Source: an uncultured Pelagibacteraceae bacterium (GTDB lineage: Bacteria > Pseudomonadota > Alphaproteobacteria > Pelagibacterales > Pelagibacteraceae). Taken from it: a stretch of 57,871 nt of DNA. Made by a program: the position numbers and the translations under genes. The notes beneath the pieces are model-generated. The model worked only from the letters and a program-made list of their open reading frames with translations, was not told the origin of the DNA and did not search any database. Below, one piece after another: positions 42,921 to 52,077 of this stretch (within the stretch, counting starts at the first letter, position 1; every line of letters begins with the position of its first letter). The stretch lies in NCBI GenBank assembly GCA_902552035.1, contig CACDFC010000005.1:1-57871 (forward strand), in the 5' to 3' direction.

Positions 42921-45401
42921 ATGGTAAAAAATAAAATTAATGCAGTTTTAGGTCCCACAAATACAGGAAAAACCTTTCTTGCAATTGAAACAATGCTTTC
43001 TTTTGAGTCAGGAATGATAGGTTTTCCTTTAAGACTCTTAGCTAGAGAGGTCTATGACAAAATTACAAAAAAAATCTCAGTAGATAAAGTTGCGCTAATC
43101 ACTGGTGAGGAAAAAATTATACCACCAAATTCGAAGTATTTTTTATGTACTGTTGAGTCCATGCCTACAGATAAAAATGTAGAGTTTGTAGGCGTTGACG
43201 AAATACAAATGTGTACAGATCATGAGCGGGGTCATATTTTCACTGACAGATTATTAAACCTAAGAGGTCAAAAACTAACTATGTTTATGGGTTCAAACTC
43301 TATGAAAAATATTATAGATAAACTTGAGGAAGATGTTGAATATATTAATCGAAAAAGACTTTCGAAACTTACATACTCTGGTCATAAAAAAATTTCAAGA
43401 ATTGAAAGAAAAAGTGCAATAATTGCTTTCTCTGCTGAGGAGGTCTATGCAATTGCTGAATTAATTAGGAGACAAAAGGGTGGAGCTGCAATTGTAATGG
43501 GCTCTTTAAGTCCTAAGACTAGAAATTCTCAAGTAGAACTTTATCAATCAGGAGATGTAGATTATTTAGTTGCAACAGACGCTATTGGAATGGGAATTAA
43601 TATGGATTTAGATAATGTTTATTTTTCAAACTTAAAGAAATTTGATGGCAAAAAACTTAGAAGACTTAAAGTTTCAGAGATAGGTCAAATTTCAGGAAGA
43701 GCGGGTAGATATTTAAATGATGGGTCTTTTGGAATTACTGGTAATTCTGGAGAAATAACAGCTGAAGAGGTTGAACTTTTAGAAAATCATAAGTTTGACG
43801 AAATTCACTCAATATATTGGAGAAATACGAATTTAAATTTCAAAAATGGAGATAATTTAATTAAATCTTTAGAGGAAAGACCAAATAAAAATTGGCTTAA
43901 AAGAATTTATGAGTGCGAGGACGAAAAGGTTTTAAGACATATTTTAAAAGATACAGAAAAATTAGAAATTTATAAAAATGAAAATGAATTAAAATTATTA
44001 TGGGAGTGTTGCCAAATACCTGATTTTGTCAAAAAAACCTATGGCAATCATTTAGAGGTAGTTGGAAAGGTTTTTAATTTTCTAAGAGAAAAACCAGGGC
44101 GAATTTCTAATAGTTATATGAAAGAGCAATTATCAAGTTTAGATAGGTCAGAGGGAAATGTGGACTCTATATCAAATAGAATAGCAAATGTAAGAACATG
44201 GGCATATGTCTCGAATAAGTCAAATTGGGTCGAAAACCAAGACTACTGGATAGAAAGAACAAAATATATTGAAGATAAACTTTCTGATCGTCTTCACGAA
44301 GAACTAATTAAAAGTTTTATAGATAAAAGAGCTAGTGTGTTAGCAAAAGGCTTAAAACAAGATATAAACTTCGAAACTAAAATTCTTGAAAGTGAGCAAG
44401 TTTTTATTGATAAGCAATATATTGGAAAATTAAAAGGTTTAAAACTAGATTTAGATCTCAAGATAGGGGCTCTTGATGCTGATATAAAATCTTTAAAAAA
44501 AGCAGCGAGACAAAACGTTAGCCCAGAGATAATAAACCGAATTGATAAAATTATTAAAGGAAGTTCAATAAGATTAGAAAATGATTTAAAAATTTACTGG
44601 GAGAAATATCCTGTTGCTAAACTAGCACCTGGTAAAGATTATTTAAAACCAGAGATCTCTTTAATAATCGATGATATGATTGAAAGTTCAGATAAACAAA
44701 AATTAAAAAATCATTTAGATCATTGGATGTCTAATAAAATTAATACAGATTTAAAAGATCTTTTAAGTTTAAAAAACTCTGAACAAAAAAATCCACAAGT
44801 TAGAGCACTTTCATATCTTCTTTATGAAAATAATGGTGTTGTTAAGAGAGAAAATGTTTTAGAAATTTTAAAAAAATTGGAACAAAATGATAGAAAAATT
44901 TTAAGAAGTATGGGTATAAAGTTTGGCAGATATCACATATTTTTATATAAATTATTTAAACCTACTCCGGTGTCTTTAAGAATATGTTTGTGGAAAAATT
45001 TTCATCAAAATTATTTTGATCTAAAACCTCCAACATTTGGTTTAAATTTTATTGAAGAAAAAAATTTTAGCAATAATTCTTTCATGCTATTATGTGGTTT
45101 TGAAAAATTTGGAAATTTTTATGTAAGGATTGATATATTAGAAAGATTATTTATGAATATAATAAGCTTAAGCTCTAGTGAAAATAAAGAAATTAAGCTT
45201 GTACCTGAAATGCTAAATCTTTTGGGGTGTAACAAATCTAATTTTTTAAAATTAATAAAATTTATGAGTTATAATTATTTTGAAAAAGAAAAAGAGATAT
45301 ATTTTAAATATTTGCCAAAAAAGATAAAAAAAAGTAAACCATATGTTAAAAATGAAAAAAATAATCCATTTAATATATTAAACCAGATAAATTTTAAATA
45401 A
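42921..45401 (+). CDS. SUV3-like (mitochondrial SUPV3L1-type) DEAD/H RNA helicase
   Basis: VLGPTNTGKTFLAIETML, GFPLRLLAREVYDKI, VDEIQMCTDHERGHIFTDRLL, ATDAIGMGINMDLDNVYF, QISGRAGRY. Confidence 0.92.
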   Translation: MVKNKINAVLGPTNTGKTFLAIETMLSFESGMIGFPLRLLAREVYDKITKKISVDKVALITGEEKIIPPNSKYFLCTVESMPTDKNVEFVGVDEIQMCTDHERGHIFTDRLLNLRGQKLTMFMGSNSMKNIIDKLEEDVEYINRKRLSKLTYSGHKKISRIERKSAIIAFSAEEVYAIAELIRRQKGGAAIVMGSLSPKTRNSQVELYQSGDVDYLVATDAIGMGINMDLDNVYFSNLKKFDGKKLRRLKVSEIGQISGRAGRYLNDGSFGITGNSGEITAEEVELLENHKFDEIHSIYWRNTNLNFKNGDNLIKSLEERPNKNWLKRIYECEDEKVLRHILKDTEKLEIYKNENELKLLWECCQIPDFVKKTYGNHLEVVGKVFNFLREKPGRISNSYMKEQLSSLDRSEGNVDSISNRIANVRTWAYVSNKSNWVENQDYWIERTKYIEDKLSDRLHEELIKSFIDKRASVLAKGLKQDINFETKILESEQVFIDKQYIGKLKGLKLDLDLKIGALDADIKSLKKAARQNVSPEIINRIDKIIKGSSIRLENDLKIYWEKYPVAKLAPGKDYLKPEISLIIDDMIESSDKQKLKNHLDHWMSNKINTDLKDLLSLKNSEQKNPQVRALSYLLYENNGVVKRENVLEILKKLEQNDRKILRSMGIKFGRYHIFLYKLFKPTPVSLRICLWKNFHQNYFDLKPPTFGLNFIEEKNFSNNSFMLLCGFEKFGNFYVRIDILERLFMNIISLSSSENKEIKLVPEMLNLLGCNKSNFLKLIKFMSYNYFEKEKEIYFKYLPKKIKKSKPYVKNEKNNPFNILNQINFK

Positions 45402-45829
45402 TGTTTAAGATTTTTAAAAAGGATGAGTTGAAATCAGAAGAGGAAGATAAAATTTTATCAAAAATAGGTTCTTTACTCATACACGCAGCAAAAATTGATG
45501 AAAACTATACAAGTGACGAAAAAAATATAATAAAAAAAACACTTATAGAATTAGGCGCAAATAAGCAAAAAATTGATGAAATAATAACTAATGCTGAAGA
45601 AAATGAGAAAAACTCAAATCAAATTTTAGACTTTACCAAAGAAATAAAGAATTTGGATGAAAAAAAAAAAGAGATCATTATTGAATGTTTGTGGACTATA
45701 ATTTATTCAGATGCAAATTCTGATATGTACGAAGCAAGTTTAATGAGAAAGCTCGCAGGTTTAATATATTTCGATAAAAAAAAATTCGGAGATATCAAAG
45801 AAAAAGTTAAAAATAAAATTAAAAAATGA
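45401..45829 (+). CDS. TerB-family protein
   Basis: 142 aa helical; [27 protein letters not shown]...[28 protein letters not shown]. Confidence 0.8.
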   Translation: MFKIFKKDELKSEEEDKILSKIGSLLIHAAKIDENYTSDEKNIIKKTLIELGANKQKIDEIITNAEENEKNSNQILDFTKEIKNLDEKKKEIIIECLWTIIYSDANSDMYEASLMRKLAGLIYFDKKKFGDIKEKVKNKIKK

Positions 45830-46152
45830 CTTATTTGGTTAATGAAAAATGTATTAAATGTAAGCTGATGGACTGCGTAGAAGTATGTCCTGTTGACTGT
45901 TTCTATGAAGGTAAAAATATGCTTGTAATTAAACCAGATGAGTGTATAGATTGTGGCGTTTGTGAACCAGAATGTCCTGTTGACGCTATAGTTCCTGACA
46001 CAGAAAGTGGAAGTGAAAAGTGGTTAGATATAAACAAAAAATACTCAGAAATTTGGCCAAATATTTCAGAAAAGAAAGAACCTCCAACAGACAGTCAAGA
46101 TTTTAAAGATGAAAAAAATAAATTTGAAAAGTATTTTAAAGAAAACATTTAA
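45826..46152 (+). CDS. fdxA: Ferredoxin FdxA, two-cluster type
   Basis: [47 protein letters not shown]...WPNI. Confidence 0.96.
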   Translation: MTYLVNEKCIKCKLMDCVEVCPVDCFYEGKNMLVIKPDECIDCGVCEPECPVDAIVPDTESGSEKWLDINKKYSEIWPNISEKKEPPTDSQDFKDEKNKFEKYFKENI

Positions 46153-46939
46153 AAAAAAAAATACAAAAAATACTAAGACTAAAGTCGCTAAAAACAAGAC
46201 ACAAAAAGTAAAATCAAAAATTAAAAAAACTAAAAAGATAAAAGAAAGTAAAAAAGTAATTAAGAAAAAAGACAATTTACATCAATCTGTCAACAAATCA
46301 GAAAATCTTAGAATTGTAAAAAATAATGAACAAAAGCCTGAAATAAAAAAAGTAAAAAAACAAGAAAGTGAAAAAAGAATTTACAAAATTAAAGATTATG
46401 TCGTTTACCCTAAACATGGTGTAGGACAAATTACGGAATTTAAGAAAATAAATATCGGGGGAATAGAAGTTGAAACTTATATTTTAAAATTTGAAAAGGA
46501 TAAAGCAAACGGTATGGTACCAGTTAACAAACAAGTTAATTTGAGACCTTTAGCCACTATCAATCAAGTAAATAAATGTATTAGTATTTTAAAAAGTAAA
46601 CCAAAAATTAAAAGATCAATGTGGAGCAGGAGAGCTCAGGAATATGAAGCAAAAATATCTTCCGGTAAAATTTATGAACTTGCAGAAGTGGTTAGAGACT
46701 TGAATAAAGGCGATGATATTCTAGTCGACCAATCTTATAGTGAAAGACAATTATTTGAAAAAGCTTATGAAAGACTTCTTACAGAGTTTCAAATAGTTAT
46801 GAATTCTACGTTAGAAGATGCACAGAAAAAATTAGATAAAGCATTGAAAAGAAATTTACAAAGTCAAACTCAAAAAATTGAAGAAATTCAAAAAGTAAAA
46901 GATAATCAAGAAGAAATATCCGAAGAAGCACAGCAATAA
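46109..46939 (+). CDS. CarD-family transcriptional regulator with Lys-rich N-terminal extension
   Basis: [49 protein letters not shown]...LRPL; about 90 aa of Lys-rich sequence precedes the CarD domain; overlaps fdxA by 44 nt. Confidence 0.92.
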   Translation: MKKINLKSILKKTFKKKNTKNTKTKVAKNKTQKVKSKIKKTKKIKESKKVIKKKDNLHQSVNKSENLRIVKNNEQKPEIKKVKKQESEKRIYKIKDYVVYPKHGVGQITEFKKINIGGIEVETYILKFEKDKANGMVPVNKQVNLRPLATINQVNKCISILKSKPKIKRSMWSRRAQEYEAKISSGKIYELAEVVRDLNKGDDILVDQSYSERQLFEKAYERLLTEFQIVMNSTLEDAQKKLDKALKRNLQSQTQKIEEIQKVKDNQEEISEEAQQ

Positions 46940-46982
46940 AAAAAAACGCTCCCCACGCGAACGCCATGGGAAGCGTAATTTT
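46938..46982 (-). terminator. Intrinsic terminator, bidirectional geometry, better paired in minus-strand RNA
   Basis: Hairpin ACGCTCCCCA(46946-46955)...TGGGAAGCGT(46967-46976) flanked by A9 and AATTTTTT. On the minus RNA the single mismatch becomes G-U, the loop is UUCG and a U9 tract follows directly. Confidence 0.85.
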
Positions 46983-47001
46983 TTAAAAAAAGAATGCTAA
47001 A

Positions 47002-47076
47002 CTATCTTCTTCTTCTTTTTTTAGCTTTTTTAGCTTTCTTTTTCTTCTTAGCAGCTTTTTTTCTTCTTTTAGCCAT
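47002..47076 (-). CDS. 24-aa ultra-basic K/R/A-only peptide (MAKRRKKAAKKKKKAKKAKKRRRR), not in the ORF track
   Basis: ATG at 47076, TAG at 47002; AGGGAG upstream of ATG; own promoter-like sequence and terminator. Confidence 0.7.
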   Translation of the reverse strand: MAKRRKKAAKKKKKAKKAKKRRRR

Positions 47077-47096
47077 CTTTAGCTCCCTGTTTTATT

Positions 47097-47115
47097 ACGA
47101 ATCTTTATGATTCGT
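47097..47115 (-). promoter_or_regulatory. 5'-leader hairpin ACGAATC-ATAAA-GATTCGT upstream of the K/R/A ORF
   Basis: Perfect 7-bp inverted repeat with a 5-nt loop, about 20 nt upstream of the ATG. Confidence 0.6.
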
Positions 47116-47127
47116 TTGTTAACTATG

Positions 47128-47156
47128 TTTTTATTTTTTTTGATTAGTTATGTCAA
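47128..47156 (-). promoter_or_regulatory. Sigma70-like promoter for the K/R/A mini-gene
   Basis: Minus strand TTGACA (47151-47156), 17-nt spacer, TAAAAA (47128-47133). Confidence 0.55.
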
Positions 47157-47265
47157 TTCTTTAATTAATAGTAAAATTTTTAAAAAAATTTTTTTTATTT
47201 TTTATTTATAATACTTAAAAAAGTAAGAGAAATAGCGAATAATAAACAATTTTTTTTAAACTAGT

Positions 47266-48972
47266 TTAATAAAGTTCTTCAAATTTTTTTTTATATTTCT
47301 GTACAATCTTAAATCTTTTTAGTTTTAATGTTGGTGTTAACATTCCATTTTCAATTGAAAATTTTTCATTAATTACGAAAAATTTTTTTATTTTTTCTAT
47401 TTTTGATAATTTTATATTAATTTTTTCAATTTCTTCTTTTATTTGTTCATTTGTAAGTGAATTTTTTTCACTGTTAAGTACGATTAATGCAACAATAAAA
47501 GGTTTGTTATCTCCATAAACTACTGCTTGCTCAAAAAGCTCTGAATTTATTATTTCATTTTCTACTTTAAGTGGTGAGATATTATCTCCACCAGGCGTTA
47601 TTAAAATGTCTTTTTTTCTATCAGTTATTTTTAAGTAATTATTTTCAAAGGCTCCTATGTCTCCAGTATGAAGCCACCCATTTTTTAAAACTTTATCAGT
47701 TTCCTCTTTGTTATTCCAATATCCAATCATAACATTTTCACCTTTAACAAGTATCTCACCATCTTCAGCAATTTTTACCTCATTTCCCTTGAAAGGTGGC
47801 CCTACGGTTTCTACTCTTATGTCGTTAATTGGATTACAGCTTACTACTGGGGATGTTTCGGTTAAACCATAGCCTTGCAAAGTGGGTAATCCAATTGCAT
47901 TTAGAAAAAAACCAACTTCTTTATCTAGAGCCCCTCCACCTGAAACGAAGGTTTTTAGAGATCCTCCAAATTGAGCCTTTATTTTACTTCTTACAATTTT
48001 TTCTAAAATAATATCGAGTATATTTTCTAAAAAAGTCAGAGGTTCCTTTTTAATTTTTTTCAGACCGAGATTAAGCATTTTTCGAACTAAAATTTTTTTA
48101 TATCCTGTTGTTTTATTAAAACTTGAATTAATTTTTTGGTAAAGATTTTGATAAAATCTTGGTACAGCTGTCATAATCTCAGGTTTACAATCATTCATGT
48201 TTTTTATTAATTTATCAATACTTTCAGCATAGAAAATTCTAGCTGAAACAGAAATTTGAACAAATTGGACTGTATGTTCATAAGAGTGAGATAAAGGTAG
48301 CCAAGTTAAAAATCTTGTTTCTTCTTTTTTAATTAATGGCTCTAAAATTTCTAATGCACCATCACAATTATTTAAAATTCCTCCGTGGCTAAGTATAACT
48401 CCTTTCGGATTTCCTTGGGTACCAGAAGTATAGATTATACAAGCAGGATCATTCCTATTAATTTTAATTTTAGAAATAGAATGCGTGTAATTAGAGTTCG
48501 AATTCAAATTATTAATGTTTATATATTCATTTTCTTTAGTACCTTCTAATTTGTCGAAAGAAAAAACTTTTTTAATAAAATTTTTACTTTTAATTATATT
48601 TTCAATTTTTTTATACTGCTCATCATTTGAAACAAAAACTACTGAAGGTTTACAATCATTAATAATATAATCGTAATCTTTTTCGGCATAAGTTGTGTAT
48701 GCTGGTACTGTTATTGCTTCAGATAACATTATTGAAATATCTGCAATAAACCATTCAGGCCTATTTTCTGAAACCAACAAACATCTATCTCCCTTATTTA
48801 AATATTCCTTTAACTTTGTCGAAAGTGTATTAATTGACTCATAAGTTTTTTGCCAACTATAATTTTTTTTTGGTTCTTTTAAAGATGATAAAAGTATTTT
48901 ATTTTTTTTTTTTTGTTTTTCATATTGATGAAAAAATAACTCGATTAAATTATTAATTTTATTCAATTTCAT
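47266..48972 (-). CDS. Long-chain acyl-CoA synthetase / AMP-binding protein (start at 48972; the upstream ORF-track start lies inside a tRNA)
   Basis: PACIIYTSGTQGNPKGVILSHGGI, GYGLTETSPVVSCNP, GWLHTGDIGAFENNYLKITDRKKDI. Confidence 0.94.
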   Translation of the reverse strand: MKLNKINNLIELFFHQYEKQKKKNKILLSSLKEPKKNYSWQKTYESINTLSTKLKEYLNKGDRCLLVSENRPEWFIADISIMLSEAITVPAYTTYAEKDYDYIINDCKPSVVFVSNDEQYKKIENIIKSKNFIKKVFSFDKLEGTKENEYININNLNSNSNYTHSISKIKINRNDPACIIYTSGTQGNPKGVILSHGGILNNCDGALEILEPLIKKEETRFLTWLPLSHSYEHTVQFVQISVSARIFYAESIDKLIKNMNDCKPEIMTAVPRFYQNLYQKINSSFNKTTGYKKILVRKMLNLGLKKIKKEPLTFLENILDIILEKIVRSKIKAQFGGSLKTFVSGGGALDKEVGFFLNAIGLPTLQGYGLTETSPVVSCNPINDIRVETVGPPFKGNEVKIAEDGEILVKGENVMIGYWNNKEETDKVLKNGWLHTGDIGAFENNYLKITDRKKDILITPGGDNISPLKVENEIINSELFEQAVVYGDNKPFIVALIVLNSEKNSLTNEQIKEEIEKINIKLSKIEKIKKFFVINEKFSIENGMLTPTLKLKRFKIVQKYKKKFEELY

Positions 48973-48980
48973 TTGAGCCT

Positions 48981-49067
48981 TGGTGGGCAAAGAGAGAATC
49001 GAACTCTCACAGTATTACTACTATTGGATTTTGAGTCCAACGCGTCTACCAGTTCCGCCATTCGCCC
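48981..49067 (-). tRNA. tRNA-Leu(CAA)
   Basis: Reverse complement GGGCGAATGGCGGAACTGGTAGACGCGTTGGACTCAAAATCCAATAGTAGTAATACTGTGAGAGTTCGATTCTCTCTTTGCCCACCA; anticodon CAA, long variable arm, encoded CCA. Confidence 0.96.
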
Positions 49068-49130
49068 ATATTTCTTAAATATTTATTTTATATTGATAGT
49101 ATAAAAAGAATTATTGTATTAAAAGAAAAT

Positions 49131-49739
49131 ATGTTCAAAGAGCTTTATCAAAAATCAATTAAACTTGCAGGCCATAGGAGTTCAAAATCAATTCTAGGAT
49201 TTATATCTTTTATTGAAAGCTTTATATTTCCAATACCTCCGGATGTTTTAATAATTCCAATGACAATTGCAAAAAGGAATGAGTGGTTTCGAATAGCTTT
49301 TATAGCCTCTATTGGCTCAGTTCTTGGAGCATGTTTAGGTTATTTTATAGGATATGTTTTTTTTAATGAAGTTGGTGTTAAAATTTTTGAATTATACGGA
49401 GTAGACAATACTTCCTTTTTGAAAGACAAACTATCCTCAGAAGGGGGTGTAATAGCATGGATGACACTCTTAGCTATAGCTGGTTTCACACCAGTTCCTT
49501 TTAAATTGCTCACGATAACAAGTGGCTTTGTACATTTTAATTTAATTTATTTTATTATTATCTCTGCTGTCACTAGAGGATCAAGATTTTTTATAATTGC
49601 CTTTTTAATAGGTAATTTTGGTCCCACAATGAAGAAAATAATTGAAAAAAAACTTTTACCTTTTTCAATTCTTATAGGAATTTTATTAATTATTATTGGA
49701 TATATGGTTTATAATTTCTTATTAGATTTTACTTCTTAA
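49131..49739 (+). CDS. YqaA/VTT (DedA-like) membrane protein
   Basis: FIESFIFPIPPDVLIIPMTIAKRNEWFRIAFIASIGSVLGACLGYFIG; multi-pass. Confidence 0.88.
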   Translation: MFKELYQKSIKLAGHRSSKSILGFISFIESFIFPIPPDVLIIPMTIAKRNEWFRIAFIASIGSVLGACLGYFIGYVFFNEVGVKIFELYGVDNTSFLKDKLSSEGGVIAWMTLLAIAGFTPVPFKLLTITSGFVHFNLIYFIIISAVTRGSRFFIIAFLIGNFGPTMKKIIEKKLLPFSILIGILLIIIGYMVYNFLLDFTS

Positions 49740-50219
49740 ATGAACAAACTTTTAAAATTAAAAAATATTTACTTATTAATATCGGCTATAAGTATTTTTA
49801 CTTTATTAAGTGCAGTTTACATTGAATATATTTTGGGAGTAAAGCCATGTATTCTTTGCTTGTATCAAAGGGTACCTTATATAATTGCAATTTTTTTATG
49901 CTTTTTTGGTTATTACAATTTAAAAAATAAACTTTGGATTTATCTTTTAGTAATTACTTTTTTAATTAGTGCTATATTGTCAGGCTATCATGTTGGTATT
50001 GAAAATAACGTTTTCAACGAATTTTCAGGCTGTACATCCAATAATTCAAATATCGTTAATAAAGATGAATTGCTTAAGGCACTGAAAGAAACTCAGCCTA
50101 ACTGCAAAGATGTAACCTTTAAATTATTAGGTTTTTCACTTGCGACTATAAATTTATTTTTATCGATCATAATTATTATATTAAGTATTAAAATCATTAA
50201 AAATGAAAAAAACAGATAA
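49740..50219 (+). CDS. DsbB-family disulfide bond formation protein
   Basis: EYILGVKPCILCLYQRVPYI (CxxC), second Cys pair in the periplasmic loop (GCTSN...NCKDV), 4 TM. Confidence 0.87.
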   Translation: MNKLLKLKNIYLLISAISIFTLLSAVYIEYILGVKPCILCLYQRVPYIIAIFLCFFGYYNLKNKLWIYLLVITFLISAILSGYHVGIENNVFNEFSGCTSNNSNIVNKDELLKALKETQPNCKDVTFKLLGFSLATINLFLSIIIIILSIKIIKNEKNR

Positions 50220-50736
50220 AAAATTATTAGAAGAATTTATAAGAGTAGACCATGCAGGTGAGAGAGGAGCAATTAAAATATATGAGGGCCAACTTCTTGC
50301 TTTAAAGACAATTATGAAGAATGATGAGTTAAAAGAAAAAATTGAGGAGATGAAAGTCCACGAACAAGAACATGCTGATTTTTTTGACAAAGAGATAAAA
50401 AAGAGAAATATTAAGCCAACTAAATTTCTACCCTTATGGGATTTATTGGGGATTGGATTGGGATTTAGTTCAACAATTCTAGGAAATAAAGCTGCAATGT
50501 TATGTACTGCATCTGTTGAGGAAGTTATTGATGAGCATTATCAAAATCAAATTAATAAGATAGGAGATGATGAAAAAAATTTAAAAAATAAGATTATAAA
50601 ATTTAGAGAAGACGAGCTTCATCATAAAGATATTGCTTACAAAAATGGTGCAAGTAAAGAAGGACTTTATTCAATAATGGATAAAATTATTAAAACGAGT
50701 TCAAGGATTGCAATTACAATTTCTGAAAAAATTTAA
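50203..50736 (+). CDS. coq7: Demethoxyubiquinone hydroxylase (COQ7 family)
   Basis: RVDHAGERGAIKIYEGQL, HEQEHADFF, ASVEEVIDEHYQNQI, EDELHHKDIA di-iron ligands. Confidence 0.95.
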   Translation: MKKTDKKLLEEFIRVDHAGERGAIKIYEGQLLALKTIMKNDELKEKIEEMKVHEQEHADFFDKEIKKRNIKPTKFLPLWDLLGIGLGFSSTILGNKAAMLCTASVEEVIDEHYQNQINKIGDDEKNLKNKIIKFREDELHHKDIAYKNGASKEGLYSIMDKIIKTSSRIAITISEKI

Positions 50737-51306
50737 TTAAGGTTCTAGCTCAACATCCCAATATAAATAATCCATCCAACTTTTATGTAAAAAATTAGGT
50801 GGAAAATTTTTTCCATTTCTATGTAAATCTTCAGTTGTAGGTTGGTATGGTAACTGATTTAATTTCATGCCAGAGGTTTTTAGTAATCTACCTCCCTTTT
50901 GTACATTACAACTCGAACAAGCTGTAACTACATTATCCCAATCAGTTTTTCCTCCTTTAGATCTCGGTAATAAATGGTCAAACGTTAAATCATTTTTACT
51001 CCCACAATATTGACATGAAAACTTATCCCTCAAAAATACATTAAATCTTGTAAAGTTGGGATTTGATTGAGGTTTTATAAATGATTTTAATGCAATAACA
51101 CTCGGTAGTTTCATGCTAAAAGAAGGACTTCTAATTACTCTGTCATAATGGTTTACAATAACTACTCTATCTAAAAAAACAGACTTAATAGAATCTTGCC
51201 AACTCCACAGAGATAAGGGATAATAACTTAATGGTCTGTAATCAGCATTAAGAACTAATGCTGGACATTTTTCAAGTGAAATATTCTGACTATTTAAATT
51301 ATTCAT
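50737..51306 (-). CDS. HNH endonuclease family protein
   Basis: ALVLNADYRPLSYYPLSLWSWQDSIKSVFLDRVVIV; CQYCGSKNDLTFDHLLPRSKGGKTDWDNVVTACSSCNVQKGGR. Confidence 0.93.
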   Translation of the reverse strand: MNNLNSQNISLEKCPALVLNADYRPLSYYPLSLWSWQDSIKSVFLDRVVIVNHYDRVIRSPSFSMKLPSVIALKSFIKPQSNPNFTRFNVFLRDKFSCQYCGSKNDLTFDHLLPRSKGGKTDWDNVVTACSSCNVQKGGRLLKTSGMKLNQLPYQPTTEDLHRNGKNFPPNFLHKSWMDYLYWDVELEP

Positions 51307-51350
51307 TAATTTAGACTAGCTTAAATAAAATAAATTATCAATGTAACATA

Positions 51351-52007
51351 TTAAGTATATAAATGTTTCTTTATAAAAGTAAGTCCATCGCTTGAGGCTT
51401 CGACTGATATATTATGTTCACTATTTTTAATAATTTTTGAGAAAATATTAATTTTATTTCTTAAAAAAAAATCTTTAGCATCAAGAAGATTTGAGGGTGG
51501 AACTACAGTATCTAATTCTCCATGGATAAGTAATATATCAGATTTGGAAGTAAGTCTCTTTGATAAATCATTCTTATCAATTATCTTTCCAGAAAAACCT
51601 ACAACACAGGCTAAGCTTTCTTCTAAAGTAAATCCAACATTTATTGCCATCATACATCCTTGGCTAAATCCAGATAAACATATTTTAGAATAATTGATAT
51701 TATATTTACTTTTTACTTCATTTATAAATTTTTTAATAATTAATTCTGATTTTATAGCTTCTTTATTGATATAATTCTGATCATCAGTGTTTAGATCAAA
51801 CCATTGGAAACCTGAGGGGTTTATTTGACATTTTTCATGTCCATCTGGGCATAAAAAAATTGTATTTTTCAAAGATCTTCTCCATTGGTAAGCTAAAGAA
51901 CTTATATCCTTTCCGTCTCCACCATATCCATGAAGTAATATAATAGCATTATTGATCTCATTGCTTTGATCTGGCTCAATAATTGTAGTATTTAAACTAA
52001 ATGTCAT
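51351..52007 (-). CDS. Alpha/beta hydrolase, phospholipase/carboxylesterase family
   Basis: IILLHGYGGDGKDISSLA, FLCPDGHEKC, ICLSGFSQGCMMAINVGF, LLIHGELDTVVPPS. Confidence 0.9.
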   Translation of the reverse strand: MTFSLNTTIIEPDQSNEINNAIILLHGYGGDGKDISSLAYQWRRSLKNTIFLCPDGHEKCQINPSGFQWFDLNTDDQNYINKEAIKSELIIKKFINEVKSKYNINYSKICLSGFSQGCMMAINVGFTLEESLACVVGFSGKIIDKNDLSKRLTSKSDILLIHGELDTVVPPSNLLDAKDFFLRNKINIFSKIIKNSEHNISVEASSDGLTFIKKHLYT

Positions 52008-52077
52008 AAAGTTATTATTATGTTTTTTTTTTTAAATTTAAAGTTAATAAATTAATTAAAAGGTATATTTATATTAA

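Noticed and set aside
46066-46275. 69-aa minus-strand Phe-rich ORF opposite fdxA/carD
   Set aside because: Apparent TM protein is the reverse complement of the Lys-rich CarD tail (AAA to TTT), so hydrophobicity is an artefact
48973-48990. ORF-track start of the acyl-CoA synthetase inside tRNA-Leu
   Set aside because: A TTG start within the tRNA 3' end is implausible; the ATG at 48972 is used instead
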